A stretch of 64,000 nucleotides of DNA, taken from positions 1 through 64,000 of the forward strand of contig JADHTQ010000013.1 of NCBI GenBank assembly GCA_016784965.1, written 5' to 3'. The notes under the pieces are model-generated. The model did not search any database, was not told where the DNA came from, and saw only the letters and a list, made by a program, of their open reading frames with translations. Numbering within the stretch: position 1 is the first letter of the stretch; each line of letters begins with the position of its first letter. Position numbers and translations under genes: made by a program. This stretch comes from Bacteriovoracaceae bacterium. Lineage in GTDB: Bacteria; Bdellovibrionota; Bacteriovoracia; Bacteriovoracales; Bacteriovoracaceae. Shown here in pieces: positions 50,117-59,373 of this stretch.

Positions 50117-51700
50117 TTAATGTCTAAAGTGTCTTCTGCCAGTAAATACCATTTTCATATTGTATTCATCACATGCACGAATTACCTCTGCATCTTTGAT
50201 ACTTCCGCCTGGTTGCACAATACAATTGATCCCAAAACTATGGGCCAGTTCAATATTATCTTTAAAAGGGAAAAATGCATCGGAAATTAAAACTGTATCT
50301 GTCAGTGATTCATGACCATTTTCTTTAGCTTTTTCTACTGCTTGCTTTAAACTTACGATTCGGTTAGGGTTACCCATTCCTGCACCAATTAGATATAATC
50401 CTTGCTCACTAGATTTCACAATTGCTATCGCATTAGATCTTAAATGTTTTGTCACCATAATGCCAAATTGGGCCAGTTCATTGTGATGAGTTTCAAAGGT
50501 GTTTTTTGTTGCAGATTTCAACTCTACGTCAAGTCCCAAATCCTCAGTTTGTACTACCCATCCACCTGAGATTGCCCGAAGCATATGATCATCAAAATTT
50601 TGAGTGATGAGATCAATTTCAATTACTCGTAAATTTTTCTTCTTAGTAAAAATCGCCAGGGCCTTAGCACTAAATCTTGGAGCAATAACTACTTCGACAA
50701 AGCGGCCCTGTAACCAATTGGCAACATCCTCTTCCACGGGAGTATTAAAGCAGATAATGCTTCCAAAGCTACTAATTGGATCGCCACTCCATGCCATCTC
50801 TAGAGCGCTTAATGAGTCAGTCGAAATTGCAGCGCCACAGGGGTTTGCGTGTTTTATAATTGTAACAGCTGACCTGAATTTATCTGTGGTTAAGTTATGT
50901 AGATCAAAAACACAGCGCATGGCGGAGTCAGCATCTAATAGGTTGTTATAAGAAAGTTCTTTACCCTGAATGGGAGTGACAGATGCCAATCCTTGCCTTG
51001 TTGGATTTTGATAACACCAGGCCATCTGGTGAGGATTTTCACCATAGCGCAACTTCGTTGCATTGCTGGGGTCTAACCCTATGGTAACCTTCTGACTCCC
51101 CCATCTCTTTTGTAGAGCATTGGCAATTAGCAGGTCGTAGTTGGCAGTATACTCAAAGGCAAAAAGAGCGAAATCTTTTCTGGTTTGATAATCGACATGC
51201 CCATTGTGTTTTTTTAAAACTTCTATTAGACCATCGTATCCTTCGGGGTTGGTACAAACTGTCACCGCCTTAAAATTTTTAGCAGCAGCTCGAATCATGG
51301 TAGGGCCACCCACATCAATATTTTCAATTAACTCCTCATCGTCACCATTTTTTTTAACCACTTCCAAAAAGGGATATAAGTTACAGACTACTAGATCAAT
51401 TGCATTGATTCCTAAATGCTTTGCCTCTGCGATATCTTCAGAACTATCTCTTCTAAATAGCAGGGCAGAAGATACTTGAAAGCTTATGGTTTTCATTCTG
51501 CCATTGAAGGCCTCTGGATTGCCTGTGACCTCCTGTATTGGAGTATACGGTATCCCCAAGCCTTTTAAGTGCCTGCCAGTTCCTCCTGAGGAGATAATTT
51601 CTACACCAAAGCTATGAAGTGTGTTACTTAACTCATCTAACAAAGATTTATCACTAACACTAATTAGTGCCGTTTTAATTTTCACCAAATCGATACTCAT
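50117..51700 (-). CDS. purH: bifunctional AICAR formyltransferase/IMP cyclohydrolase
   Basis: Last two steps to IMP. The N-terminal MGS-like IMP cyclohydrolase domain starts 'TALISVSDKSLLDELSNTL' and has 'SSGGTGRHL' and 'RMKTIS'. The C-terminal formyltransferase domain holds the catalytic 'IKHANPCGAA' with Lys-His. It ends 'DEYNMKMVFTGRRHFRH', the usual 'GxRHFxH' tail. The 527-residue length is normal. Within the purine operon, 22 bp before purM and 8 bp after purQ. Confidence 0.97.
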   Translation of the reverse strand: MSIDLVKIKTALISVSDKSLLDELSNTLHSFGVEIISSGGTGRHLKGLGIPYTPIQEVTGNPEAFNGRMKTISFQVSSALLFRRDSSEDIAEAKHLGINAIDLVVCNLYPFLEVVKKNGDDEELIENIDVGGPTMIRAAAKNFKAVTVCTNPEGYDGLIEVLKKHNGHVDYQTRKDFALFAFEYTANYDLLIANALQKRWGSQKVTIGLDPSNATKLRYGENPHQMAWCYQNPTRQGLASVTPIQGKELSYNNLLDADSAMRCVFDLHNLTTDKFRSAVTIIKHANPCGAAISTDSLSALEMAWSGDPISSFGSIICFNTPVEEDVANWLQGRFVEVVIAPRFSAKALAIFTKKKNLRVIEIDLITQNFDDHMLRAISGGWVVQTEDLGLDVELKSATKNTFETHHNELAQFGIMVTKHLRSNAIAIVKSSEQGLYLIGAGMGNPNRIVSLKQAVEKAKENGHESLTDTVLISDAFFPFKDNIELAHSFGINCIVQPGGSIKDAEVIRACDEYNMKMVFTGRRHFRH

Positions 51701-51708
51701 TTTAATCC

Positions 51709-52440
51709 TCAGTTTTGTTTTAAATAATTGGTAATATTGGTAAATAATTTTAGACCATCCCCAGCGGCAAAAAGATCATCTTGTTTTTGTCCCGAAAGTA
51801 ATTTGGTTAAATATGCTTCCGGATGTGGCATCATACCAAGCACCATACCGGTTGGATCACATACTCCGGCAATTTGTTGGTAGGAACCATTGACATCCTC
51901 ATCGTAGTAAAATGCTACCTGCTTGGGGTCCACGTCCTCTTTGCATACCACGCGCCCCTCTCCATGACGAATGGGTAGGTTTATAGACGTTCCCTGCAAA
52001 TCATGCAACCATTTGCAAATGCTCTCTTTGGGAATATGTAGCTTTGACCACTTATTGATAAAATTGCCAGATAAATTGACCGTCAAGGCCATTGAACGAG
52101 GCTTGCATGGATCTGGCAACAATCCCAATTTTATCAACACCTGAAATCCATTGCAAATGCCAATGACCGCTTTTTTTTGCTCAATGAAGTTTTTAAATTC
52201 ATCCTTTAACTTATACTTAATCTTAAGTGCTAAAACCTGACCCGAACCCAGCTCATCACCAAAAGAAAATCCACCGGGCAAGGCCATCCCTTGATAGTTT
52301 CTAAGGACAGTCGGGTTTTCCAATAAATCATTTATATGGACAATGGTACTTTGGGCCCCTGCCATATCAAAAGCATGGGCCGTTTCATATTCACAGTTGA
52401 TTCCATCTCCAGCAATAACTAAAAAGTGTGGCGTGGCCAT
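51709..52440 (-). CDS. purQ: FGAM synthase glutaminase subunit PurQ
   Basis: Class-I glutamine amidotransferase that feeds NH3 to PurL. The nucleophile Cys is in 'IGICNGFQVL' and the His-Glu pair is in 'MMPHPEAYLT'. ATG 52440 shares its A with the purL stop (TAATG), with CGGAG upstream, so I chose it over the longer frame at 52458; 243 residues. The separate glutaminase shows that PurL here is not the enterobacterial single-chain form. Confidence 0.95.
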   Translation of the reverse strand: MATPHFLVIAGDGINCEYETAHAFDMAGAQSTIVHINDLLENPTVLRNYQGMALPGGFSFGDELGSGQVLALKIKYKLKDEFKNFIEQKKAVIGICNGFQVLIKLGLLPDPCKPRSMALTVNLSGNFINKWSKLHIPKESICKWLHDLQGTSINLPIRHGEGRVVCKEDVDPKQVAFYYDEDVNGSYQQIAGVCDPTGMVLGMMPHPEAYLTKLLSGQKQDDLFAAGDGLKLFTNITNYLKQN

Positions 52441-55400
52441 TATAACTCCGTCTGCCATGCAGTAGTTAAATCTGCAAGGGGCAGGGAAACTAAAGCTTTA
52501 CTATTTTTAACAATTTCTAATTGCTTAAAGTTTGTAACGGCTCCCAGCTTTAATACTTCATAACTGGTAAAATGCTTTAAAAACTGCTCCACTTCATCTT
52601 GCCCAACTGTTACAATGAATCTCCCCGATGACTCATTAAAAAACAGATTCAAGATATACCCAAAATCATTCTCTAAAAGATCAACTCTGGCCCCTAGATC
52701 GCCGCCGATCATCGATTCGACAATCGCCACCAACGCTCCACCATCTGAGACATCGTGACACGACTTTATCAGCTTATCTTTATTGGCACTAAAAATCTGT
52801 TTGTATAGCCCTATATTGGCACTTAAATCTACTGGAGTAAGCTTATCATGTGCCCTACTGCCATTTAATTCATAGATGTCAGAAAACTCAGAGGCCAAAA
52901 GCCCCATCCCCTGTTTACCAACTAAAAAGATAATGTCACCGGCCTGTTTAAAATCAGAGGTCACGGTATAATGAATTGGCGTTTTGGCCATACAGGTAAT
53001 TAGAAGGGTTGGTAAAATACTGATTGATAAATCATCACCTCTTCTATTTTTGCCCTTAAAATCATTTTTCATACTATCTTTGCCGCTGACCATAGGTAGA
53101 CCGTACGCCAAGCATATATCATATAGTCCAACACACGCTCGCACCAATGCTGCAAGCTTATACTCACCATCTGGATTTTTTGGACCAGCTACCGGATCGG
53201 GCCAGCAAAAATTATCTAATATACAGCTGGTACTGGGATCTGCGCCAGATGCCACAACATTTCTTAAAGCTTCATCCACTGCATATTGGGCCATTATGTA
53301 GGGATCAACTTGTGAATACTTTGGTGCAAGCCCACAACCTATGGCAATCGCATTTTCTTTACTGCCACCGTGAGGATGCGCCCAAATCACACCGCAATCT
53401 GCTGGGCCCATCTTAGTTTTGCCCACAAATGGTTTAATATAAGTTGCCGCCAACACTTCGTGATCATATCTTCTAACCCAAGATTCTTTTGAGGAAATAT
53501 TATCTTTGGCCAAAAGAGCAAGTAGAGCACTTTTGAAAAAGTCACTGGTCTCCACTTGGTTTTTATCAATTTTAGTAATTGATGGCATAGTTAATTTGGG
53601 TGGCAGTTGCCGAAAGTTTGCCCTGGGCCTTGCTCCACTCCAAGAGGCCTTAAGCTTCATGGGTGGCAAGGACTCATGTAAAAAATCTAAAGGGATATCG
53701 GCCACTAATTGTTTTTTATAAAAAACCTCAAGCTGTCCACTGCAGTTAAAATGGCCGATGTCAGTGGCAATCACGCCCCTTTTTTTTGCCAAATCTAAAA
53801 AGGATTTTAAATGCTTAGGCGCAACTGACAAAGTCATTCGCTCCTGAGATTCGCTAATCATCAACTCATAGGGGGTAAGGCCGGGGTATTTAACAGGGCA
53901 CAGGCTTAAGTCCATGGACGCCCCACCGGTCAAAGTTGCCATCTCTCCCACACTAGAGCTGAGCCCTCCGGCTCCATTGTCAGTAATACTAGTGTACAGC
54001 CCAAGATTTTGGGCCTCCAGGATTAAATCGAGAACTCTTTTTTGGGTTAAGGGATCACCAATTTGGACAGCTGTTGATGGAGATGACTCATTTAACTCCA
54101 TAGAGCTAAAAGTAGCGCCATGGATTCCATCACTGCCGATTGCACCACCTATCATTACAATTCTATCACCATTTTTTGTTCTTTTTTTATAAGTATCAAT
54201 TCCCTGCTTTGTCTTGTGGGGCATGACACCCACAGTTCCTACAAAGACCAGTGGTTTTCCCGCATAGTCTCTATCAAAATAGAAGGCCCCATTTACAGTG
54301 GGTATTCCACTTTTGTTTCCACCATCTTCTACCCCTTTGTGTACACCCTCTAGAATTTTTCTAGGGTGGCTTACGCCCATAGGCAGTAGATCCAACTCAG
54401 AAGACGAAGGCCAATTTGGAGGTGCAAAACAAAAAACATCCATATTGGCAATAGGTTTTGCCCCAATACCAGTTCCCATAATATCGCGATTTACTCCCAG
54501 TATGCCAGTTAGCGCTCCTCCATAGGGATCAAGGGCCGAGGGGCTATTATGGGTTTCCACTTTTATACAAAAATCCACCTGGGGATCAAAACGGACAATA
54601 CCAGCGTTGTCACTAAAAACTGAGATTAGCCAATCAAGCTTCCTATCTTGCTCAACTTTTTTAGTAGCACCTTTTATGTAGGTGCTGTATAAACTAGAAA
54701 TTTTTTTATTGCCCAATACCTTATAAGTGTTTTCTAAGTTAAGTTCTCTATAATCGATGTCACTACTAAATATCTTATGCTTACAGTGCTCGCTCCAAGT
54801 TTGAGCAAATATTTCAAGCTCTACATCACTGGGCCACTTTGATAAACCTTTTGCTTTTCTATATTTGATATTTTTTTTATCTTCATAAAAAGCTTTGATA
54901 TACTTCATTTCCTCCAGGCTTAAGGCAAGGCATCTGTTTGTACTCAATGACTCCAAGTCTTGATCATCGAGGTTTAGTGCCATTTCTTCTACTTTAGGAT
55001 TTGGTGGCAAGACTACCTTGGGCAAGTGCACTTTATTAAAGCGCTTTAAATTTTTAAAGTCAGCATAGGAGTAGACGTTTACAACTTGTATAATTTCATT
55101 GGCCAGCAGTTCTGTGCCAATTTTTTTAGCGTCATTAATGTCCATTTGTCCACTAAGCAGATAAAGCTCTCCGCTAGAAACCAGAGCTGTTACATCTAAT
55201 AGCGCTAATGCTTCTTGGGCCGTGTGGGCAGGGTTGTCGGTCACACCTGGTTTAAATGATACCGATACTACATAATCACAACTGTTTAAATGATCTTTGT
55301 CTTCACAAAATATATCAGCTGTGATTGGATCAAAAAAAACAGATAACTTCTGTTCATCAAACGGTTTGTCAGAGTCAACCTCAATATTATAACAATTTAC

Positions 55401-55511
55401 TTTTTCCAAATTTTTTAAAGGTATTGATAAGTATCGATTGGAATCTTTTACCCATTCTGTCAAAGACTTATTACTAATGTTCGATTTGATCTCTAAGCGT
55501 AATGAATACAC
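52440..55511 (-). CDS. purL: FGAM synthase PurL with N-terminal PurS-like region
   Basis: Step 4 of purine synthesis. The 1023-residue chain is longer than small PurL (~720-750) and shorter than PurLQ (~1300). The first ~190 residues have a PurS-like repeat pattern ('YVVSVSFKPGVTDNPAHTAQ', then 'LLSGQMDINDAKKIGTELLA'). A linker ('RCLALSLEEMKYIKAFY') and the two AIRS-like halves follow, with 'TWSEHCKHKIF', 'VKVETHNSPSALDPYGGA'-like 'KVETHNSPSALDP' and 'MVSGKDSMKND'. It probably replaces a separate PurS. GTG start with AAGGTAGG. It overlaps purQ by one base. Confidence 0.94.
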   Translation of the reverse strand: MYSLRLEIKSNISNKSLTEWVKDSNRYLSIPLKNLEKVNCYNIEVDSDKPFDEQKLSVFFDPITADIFCEDKDHLNSCDYVVSVSFKPGVTDNPAHTAQEALALLDVTALVSSGELYLLSGQMDINDAKKIGTELLANEIIQVVNVYSYADFKNLKRFNKVHLPKVVLPPNPKVEEMALNLDDQDLESLSTNRCLALSLEEMKYIKAFYEDKKNIKYRKAKGLSKWPSDVELEIFAQTWSEHCKHKIFSSDIDYRELNLENTYKVLGNKKISSLYSTYIKGATKKVEQDRKLDWLISVFSDNAGIVRFDPQVDFCIKVETHNSPSALDPYGGALTGILGVNRDIMGTGIGAKPIANMDVFCFAPPNWPSSSELDLLPMGVSHPRKILEGVHKGVEDGGNKSGIPTVNGAFYFDRDYAGKPLVFVGTVGVMPHKTKQGIDTYKKRTKNGDRIVMIGGAIGSDGIHGATFSSMELNESSPSTAVQIGDPLTQKRVLDLILEAQNLGLYTSITDNGAGGLSSSVGEMATLTGGASMDLSLCPVKYPGLTPYELMISESQERMTLSVAPKHLKSFLDLAKKRGVIATDIGHFNCSGQLEVFYKKQLVADIPLDFLHESLPPMKLKASWSGARPRANFRQLPPKLTMPSITKIDKNQVETSDFFKSALLALLAKDNISSKESWVRRYDHEVLAATYIKPFVGKTKMGPADCGVIWAHPHGGSKENAIAIGCGLAPKYSQVDPYIMAQYAVDEALRNVVASGADPSTSCILDNFCWPDPVAGPKNPDGEYKLAALVRACVGLYDICLAYGLPMVSGKDSMKNDFKGKNRRGDDLSISILPTLLITCMAKTPIHYTVTSDFKQAGDIIFLVGKQGMGLLASEFSDIYELNGSRAHDKLTPVDLSANIGLYKQIFSANKDKLIKSCHDVSDGGALVAIVESMIGGDLGARVDLLENDFGYILNLFFNESSGRFIVTVGQDEVEQFLKHFTSYEVLKLGAVTNFKQLEIVKNSKALVSLPLADLTTAWQTEL

Positions 55512-55519
55512 AAATTGGC

Positions 55520-56194
55520 CTACCTTATGGTTACAATGTTTTGCTCAAAATCTTTATATTTCACTCTCTCCACATTGATGCGATAATCCATTATATAGGA
55601 CAACACTTCGGTATATAATTGGTGCTCAACTTCTTTACCACGGGCGACAAATTGCTCATAGGAATCATCTTGTAATCTATCAAAGGCCCTTTGGGCAATA
55701 ATTGGACCAGTGTCAATCCCATCATCGACAAAATGAATAGTTACTCCTGAAACTTTTACCCCCGACTCAAATACTTGTCGATAAGCATTCCTGCCGGCAA
55801 AGCTTGGCAGCAGTGCTGGGTGAACGTTGACAACTTTTGAGACACCAAGACTTCCATCATACAATTTACTTAAAAAATATTTAGAAAGAATTCTCATGTA
55901 GCCTGCCAAAAATACCCACTCTACATCAAGGGCCTCAAGTACATCTAAAATCTCCGTTTCATGGTATCTTTTGGCCTCATTTAAATTTTGATTAGCACTT
56001 CTTCTAAAGGGAATAACATGACCGCTAACTTTTAACTTACGGGCCCTCTCCAATACGTATGCATCGAAGTTATCACTTACGACACATTTAAAATCAAGTT
56101 TATCTGTATTATTTTGGGCAAACTGTAATAGGCTTTGGGCATTTGTACCGTTACCTGATGCCAATATCGCACAATTTATTTTATTACTTTCCAA
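55520..56194 (-). CDS. purN: phosphoribosylglycinamide formyltransferase
   Basis: Step 3: transfers formyl from 10-formyl-THF to GAR. It has 'ILASGNGTNAQSLL', the catalytic 'VNVHPALLPSFAG' (Asn, His) and 'GVTIHFVDDGIDTGPII' (Asp). At 224 residues it is slightly long. The best start is TTG 56194, overlapping the purD end by 11 bp, with a GGAG site 8 bases upstream. Confidence 0.94.
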   Translation of the reverse strand: MESNKINCAILASGNGTNAQSLLQFAQNNTDKLDFKCVVSDNFDAYVLERARKLKVSGHVIPFRRSANQNLNEAKRYHETEILDVLEALDVEWVFLAGYMRILSKYFLSKLYDGSLGVSKVVNVHPALLPSFAGRNAYRQVFESGVKVSGVTIHFVDDGIDTGPIIAQRAFDRLQDDSYEQFVARGKEVEHQLYTEVLSYIMDYRINVERVKYKDFEQNIVTIR

Positions 56195-57470
56195 TGTCTA
56201 ATCTCCAGTGTGCCCCGTGAAATTTTATTTTTTTAATTTCATCGTAAGCTAAATTTTTTGCTTCTTCTTGGGTATCTGCCAGTGCTGTAACCCCTAAAAC
56301 TCTACCACCACTATTTACTAGATCTCCACTACCCGACTCATCTAATTTGACGCCGGAGAAAATAAGTATTTTATCTTCAGTATCACTTACCTGGCCATAA
56401 TAAATTCTATTGCCTAAGTTCATCGCTTCGCCATAAACACTAGGGTAACCGCCTGAGGTCATCACAACATGTACAGCAACTTGATTTTTAAACTTAACTT
56501 GCACTTTACTCAAGTCTCCATCAGCAGAAGCCAAAAGAGCTGGCACAATGTCTACATCAAGCAGTGGTAGCAACACTTGTGCTTCTGGATCACCAAACCT
56601 TGCATTAAACTCAATTACTTTAGGTGTATCATCATTGATCATAAGACCTGCAAATAAAACTCCCTTAAAAGGAGTTTTAAGCTCTTTCATGCCATCCATA
56701 AATGCCTGAAAGACCCTCTCGTTTATCATCTTTTTACATTCTTCACTAGGCCAATTGGTGGGGGTAAAAGTACCCATTCCTCCAGTGTTTGGCCCTTCAT
56801 CATTGTCATAAACTCTTTTATAATCACAAGCATAACCAAAGGGAATAAACGTTTTTCCATCACATATAGCAAATGCTGATACCTCTTTGCCTTCTAATTT
56901 ATCCTCAATCACCACGACTTTACTATTTATAGTACACTTGGGATTTTCCATAAAATCATAAAGGGTATCCAGTGCCTCAGTTTTGTCGTGAGTAACGACA
57001 ACCCCTTTTCCTGCTGCTAGTTGTGACGCCTTAATCACCACACCCTTATCAACATTATAAGTCTCAATGTATTTACAGGCAGCTTGATAGGAATCAAATG
57101 AAGCATGCTTGGCAGTTGGGATATTGTTTTTAATCATAAAGTCTTTGGCAAATGCTTTAGAGCCTTCGGCCTTTGCCGCAAGTTTGCTGGGACCAAACAC
57201 CTTGATCTTGTTTGCTTCCAAAGCGTCGACAATCCCATCGACCAGGGGTTGCTCAGGCCCTACTACCACTAACGACACATTGTACTCTTGGGCCAGGGCA
57301 GTTATTTGTTTGGCATTACTTAGATCAATTGAAACCAGTTTTACTTTGTCTAACCTTTTAAATCCGTCATTACCTGGGGCCACAATAATTTCATCCACAA
57401 TTGGTGACTGAGAGATCTTCCACGCAAAAGTATATTCACGCCCACCAGACCCAAGTAACAATAACTTCAT
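56184..57470 (-). CDS. purD: phosphoribosylamine-glycine ligase (GAR synthetase)
   Basis: Step 2 of purine synthesis: ATP-grasp ligase joining phosphoribosylamine and glycine. It starts 'KLLLLGSGGREYTFAWKI' and has 'FGPSKLAAKAEGSKAFAKDF', 'DEGPNTGGMGTF' and 'FNARFGDPEAQVLLPLL'. The 428-residue length is normal. Its ATG overlaps the purC stop by 4 bp. Confidence 0.96.
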   Translation of the reverse strand: MKLLLLGSGGREYTFAWKISQSPIVDEIIVAPGNDGFKRLDKVKLVSIDLSNAKQITALAQEYNVSLVVVGPEQPLVDGIVDALEANKIKVFGPSKLAAKAEGSKAFAKDFMIKNNIPTAKHASFDSYQAACKYIETYNVDKGVVIKASQLAAGKGVVVTHDKTEALDTLYDFMENPKCTINSKVVVIEDKLEGKEVSAFAICDGKTFIPFGYACDYKRVYDNDEGPNTGGMGTFTPTNWPSEECKKMINERVFQAFMDGMKELKTPFKGVLFAGLMINDDTPKVIEFNARFGDPEAQVLLPLLDVDIVPALLASADGDLSKVQVKFKNQVAVHVVMTSGGYPSVYGEAMNLGNRIYYGQVSDTEDKILIFSGVKLDESGSGDLVNSGGRVLGVTALADTQEEAKNLAYDEIKKIKFHGAHWRLDIGK

Positions 57471-58633
57471 GAGACTTGCCTCTTTTGTAGTTGATCAATC
57501 AAAGTTTCCATATCCCAAGCTTGCTCAAAGGGCACTTGAGCGAAATACTCCTGTGCTAGTCTGTTGGTAAGAACTTTATACATCTGAGAAAATGTTTCCA
57601 AATGTGCACTATCAATGTTTGGGGGAGATTGTCCTAACTCCTTGGTACAAATTGTTTGCCAATCTTGCACCCCTCTAGTTTGCGCCAACCCTTTAGCAGC
57701 AGAGGTAGCGGGGTACCAAGCAGTTTGTCGATAGATCTTGCGCAAATTTTCTTTTGACAGCTGAATATCTCGATAGGTAATTCTAAGTTCATCTGGTCCA
57801 ATTGAGTCTACTAACATAAATTCCCGCAGGCCTTTGGCATCTACCTCACTAGAAAAAGCAAACTCAAATTTCCCATCACATAACTCTACTCCCACACCTT
57901 TAAATACATCCTTTAAAAAAAGAGCAGTTAAAACTACTAAGTCGTGAAGGTTTTGAAACTCTTGATCACATAGACCTGCAATTTGGGCCGCCTTTTTATA
58001 ACTTATATAGCGATCTGTAGATTCTAATTTGGTCGAAAACTCAATAATGGGTTCAACAAATTCCTTTTGATCTATCATCTGTTTGGTAAGCCCAATTTCA
58101 CGACAATATTGCTCATCATTTTCAATTCGACTAATTAATGAACTTCCATCTGGGATTGAAAATCTAAAAACAACTTCCAGAGGCACCAAAGTATTTGTTA
58201 ATTTTTGCTGGTAGACAGAATAATCCAACTCGGGATTAAGCTTGGGGTGAATCACCTCAACTGGCTTTACCGCCAAACAATTTGACATAGCACAATCTTT
58301 CAGCTCATCTCCAACTATTTCGACAAGGCCGATGCAGTGATGTTTTAACCCCTTAGTTTTTAAATTGATAAGAGTTTTGTTATCTTGCAACTTTTGACTT
58401 AAACTCTCTGGCAGTTGCCAATTTTTCCACCTATTGGCATCTGCGAGTAACCTAAAAAAGAGATCACCCATATAGGCCAAAGACTCTCCCTTGTGCTCTA
58501 AGATGTCGGGCATCCTTCCCCAATCAAATACTGAATACGAGTCAGAGTACTCAAATACAAAAGGTGATTGACCAGGTCTTCCTAAAATATTTTTAACCGA
58601 ACCTTCAAGCATTTTTGGAAATTTATCAGTCAC
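57467..58633 (-). CDS. purC: SAICAR synthetase, extended form
   Basis: Joins CAIR with aspartate. The N-terminus 'MLEGSVKNILGRPG' and 'EYSDSYSVFDWGRMPDIL' are the family's ATP-site opening; 'VEIVGDEL', 'PLEVVFRF' and 'DGKFEFAF' follow. At 388 residues it is about 150 longer than E. coli PurC (237); the extra part is mainly C-terminal ('DELRITYRDIQLSKENLRKIY' onward). GTG start with AAGGAGG. It is 11 bp after purE and overlaps purD by 4 bp. Confidence 0.9.
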   Translation of the reverse strand: MTDKFPKMLEGSVKNILGRPGQSPFVFEYSDSYSVFDWGRMPDILEHKGESLAYMGDLFFRLLADANRWKNWQLPESLSQKLQDNKTLINLKTKGLKHHCIGLVEIVGDELKDCAMSNCLAVKPVEVIHPKLNPELDYSVYQQKLTNTLVPLEVVFRFSIPDGSSLISRIENDEQYCREIGLTKQMIDQKEFVEPIIEFSTKLESTDRYISYKKAAQIAGLCDQEFQNLHDLVVLTALFLKDVFKGVGVELCDGKFEFAFSSEVDAKGLREFMLVDSIGPDELRITYRDIQLSKENLRKIYRQTAWYPATSAAKGLAQTRGVQDWQTICTKELGQSPPNIDSAHLETFSQMYKVLTNRLAQEYFAQVPFEQAWDMETLIDQLQKRQVS

Positions 58634-58644
58634 TTAAAACCTCC

Positions 58645-59373
58645 TTATCCCAAAATTTCTTTGATCGCTAAAACTGCATTTCGACCGTTATTGGTACCAA
58701 CCCATATCCCTCCGCACTCATTAATCATTTTAAAAAGTTCCAGTGCAAATAATGGATCACTTCTGTTTTGGCCAGAAATCACTGGTACATGAATACAAGG
58801 TCTATCTGCATATATGTGAGATTTTTCTGTCACAAATGAAATATTGTACATACCTTGTGCATAGGTTGAACTACACTGCCAGGATATGGGTAACTCATCA
58901 ACTAATGCGCAAGTTCTATTTTTTTCAGAAACTACGTAATCAAAATCTTTAATTTTATCGTCAATAATGAAATTGATAGTCGGCTTTAATAGTTTTTTAT
59001 CTTTTAAATGAGTTATAAAATCTACCACATCACTAGTGCCATTTACTCTAGAAGTAAGTACTGGTACCCCAAAAGGCATTTGTAAAATTGACAAAAAAGC
59101 ATCAAGCCCACCAAAAGCAGCGGCCACTGGAATGCCAAACACTGGCCTTTTTGTTTTTGAAGCAATTACTCCTGGTAGATGGGCAGCAAGGCCTGCGCCT
59201 GCTACAACAATGTCATAAGTTTTAACCTTTAGCGCCTGTGAGAGTTGATCTGGATTTCTATGAGCAGAGATCACTTCAAACTCAACATCACTTGCATTAT
59301 GTTGTAACTCGCGCGTTAGAGGTTCATAAATATCCTTATCAGAAATGCTTCCAAATAAAACCAAAACTTTCAT
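58645..59373 (-). CDS. purE: PurE-family AIR carboxylase/N5-CAIR mutase, extended
   Basis: Makes CAIR. The PurE motifs are clear: 'LFGSISDKDIYEPL', 'EVISAHRNP' (catalytic His), 'VAGAGLAAHLPGV' and 'AFLSILQMPFGVPV'. At 242 residues it is longer than the common bacterial enzyme (~160-170). A C-terminal ~80-residue segment follows, which may be a divergent second half. No purK is in the operon, so it may be a class II type using CO2 directly; this is inference. Its ATG directly follows the purF stop (TAGATG). Confidence 0.88.
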   Translation of the reverse strand: MKVLVLFGSISDKDIYEPLTRELQHNASDVEFEVISAHRNPDQLSQALKVKTYDIVVAGAGLAAHLPGVIASKTKRPVFGIPVAAAFGGLDAFLSILQMPFGVPVLTSRVNGTSDVVDFITHLKDKKLLKPTINFIIDDKIKDFDYVVSEKNRTCALVDELPISWQCSSTYAQGMYNISFVTEKSHIYADRPCIHVPVISGQNRSDPLFALELFKMINECGGIWVGTNNGRNAVLAIKEILG

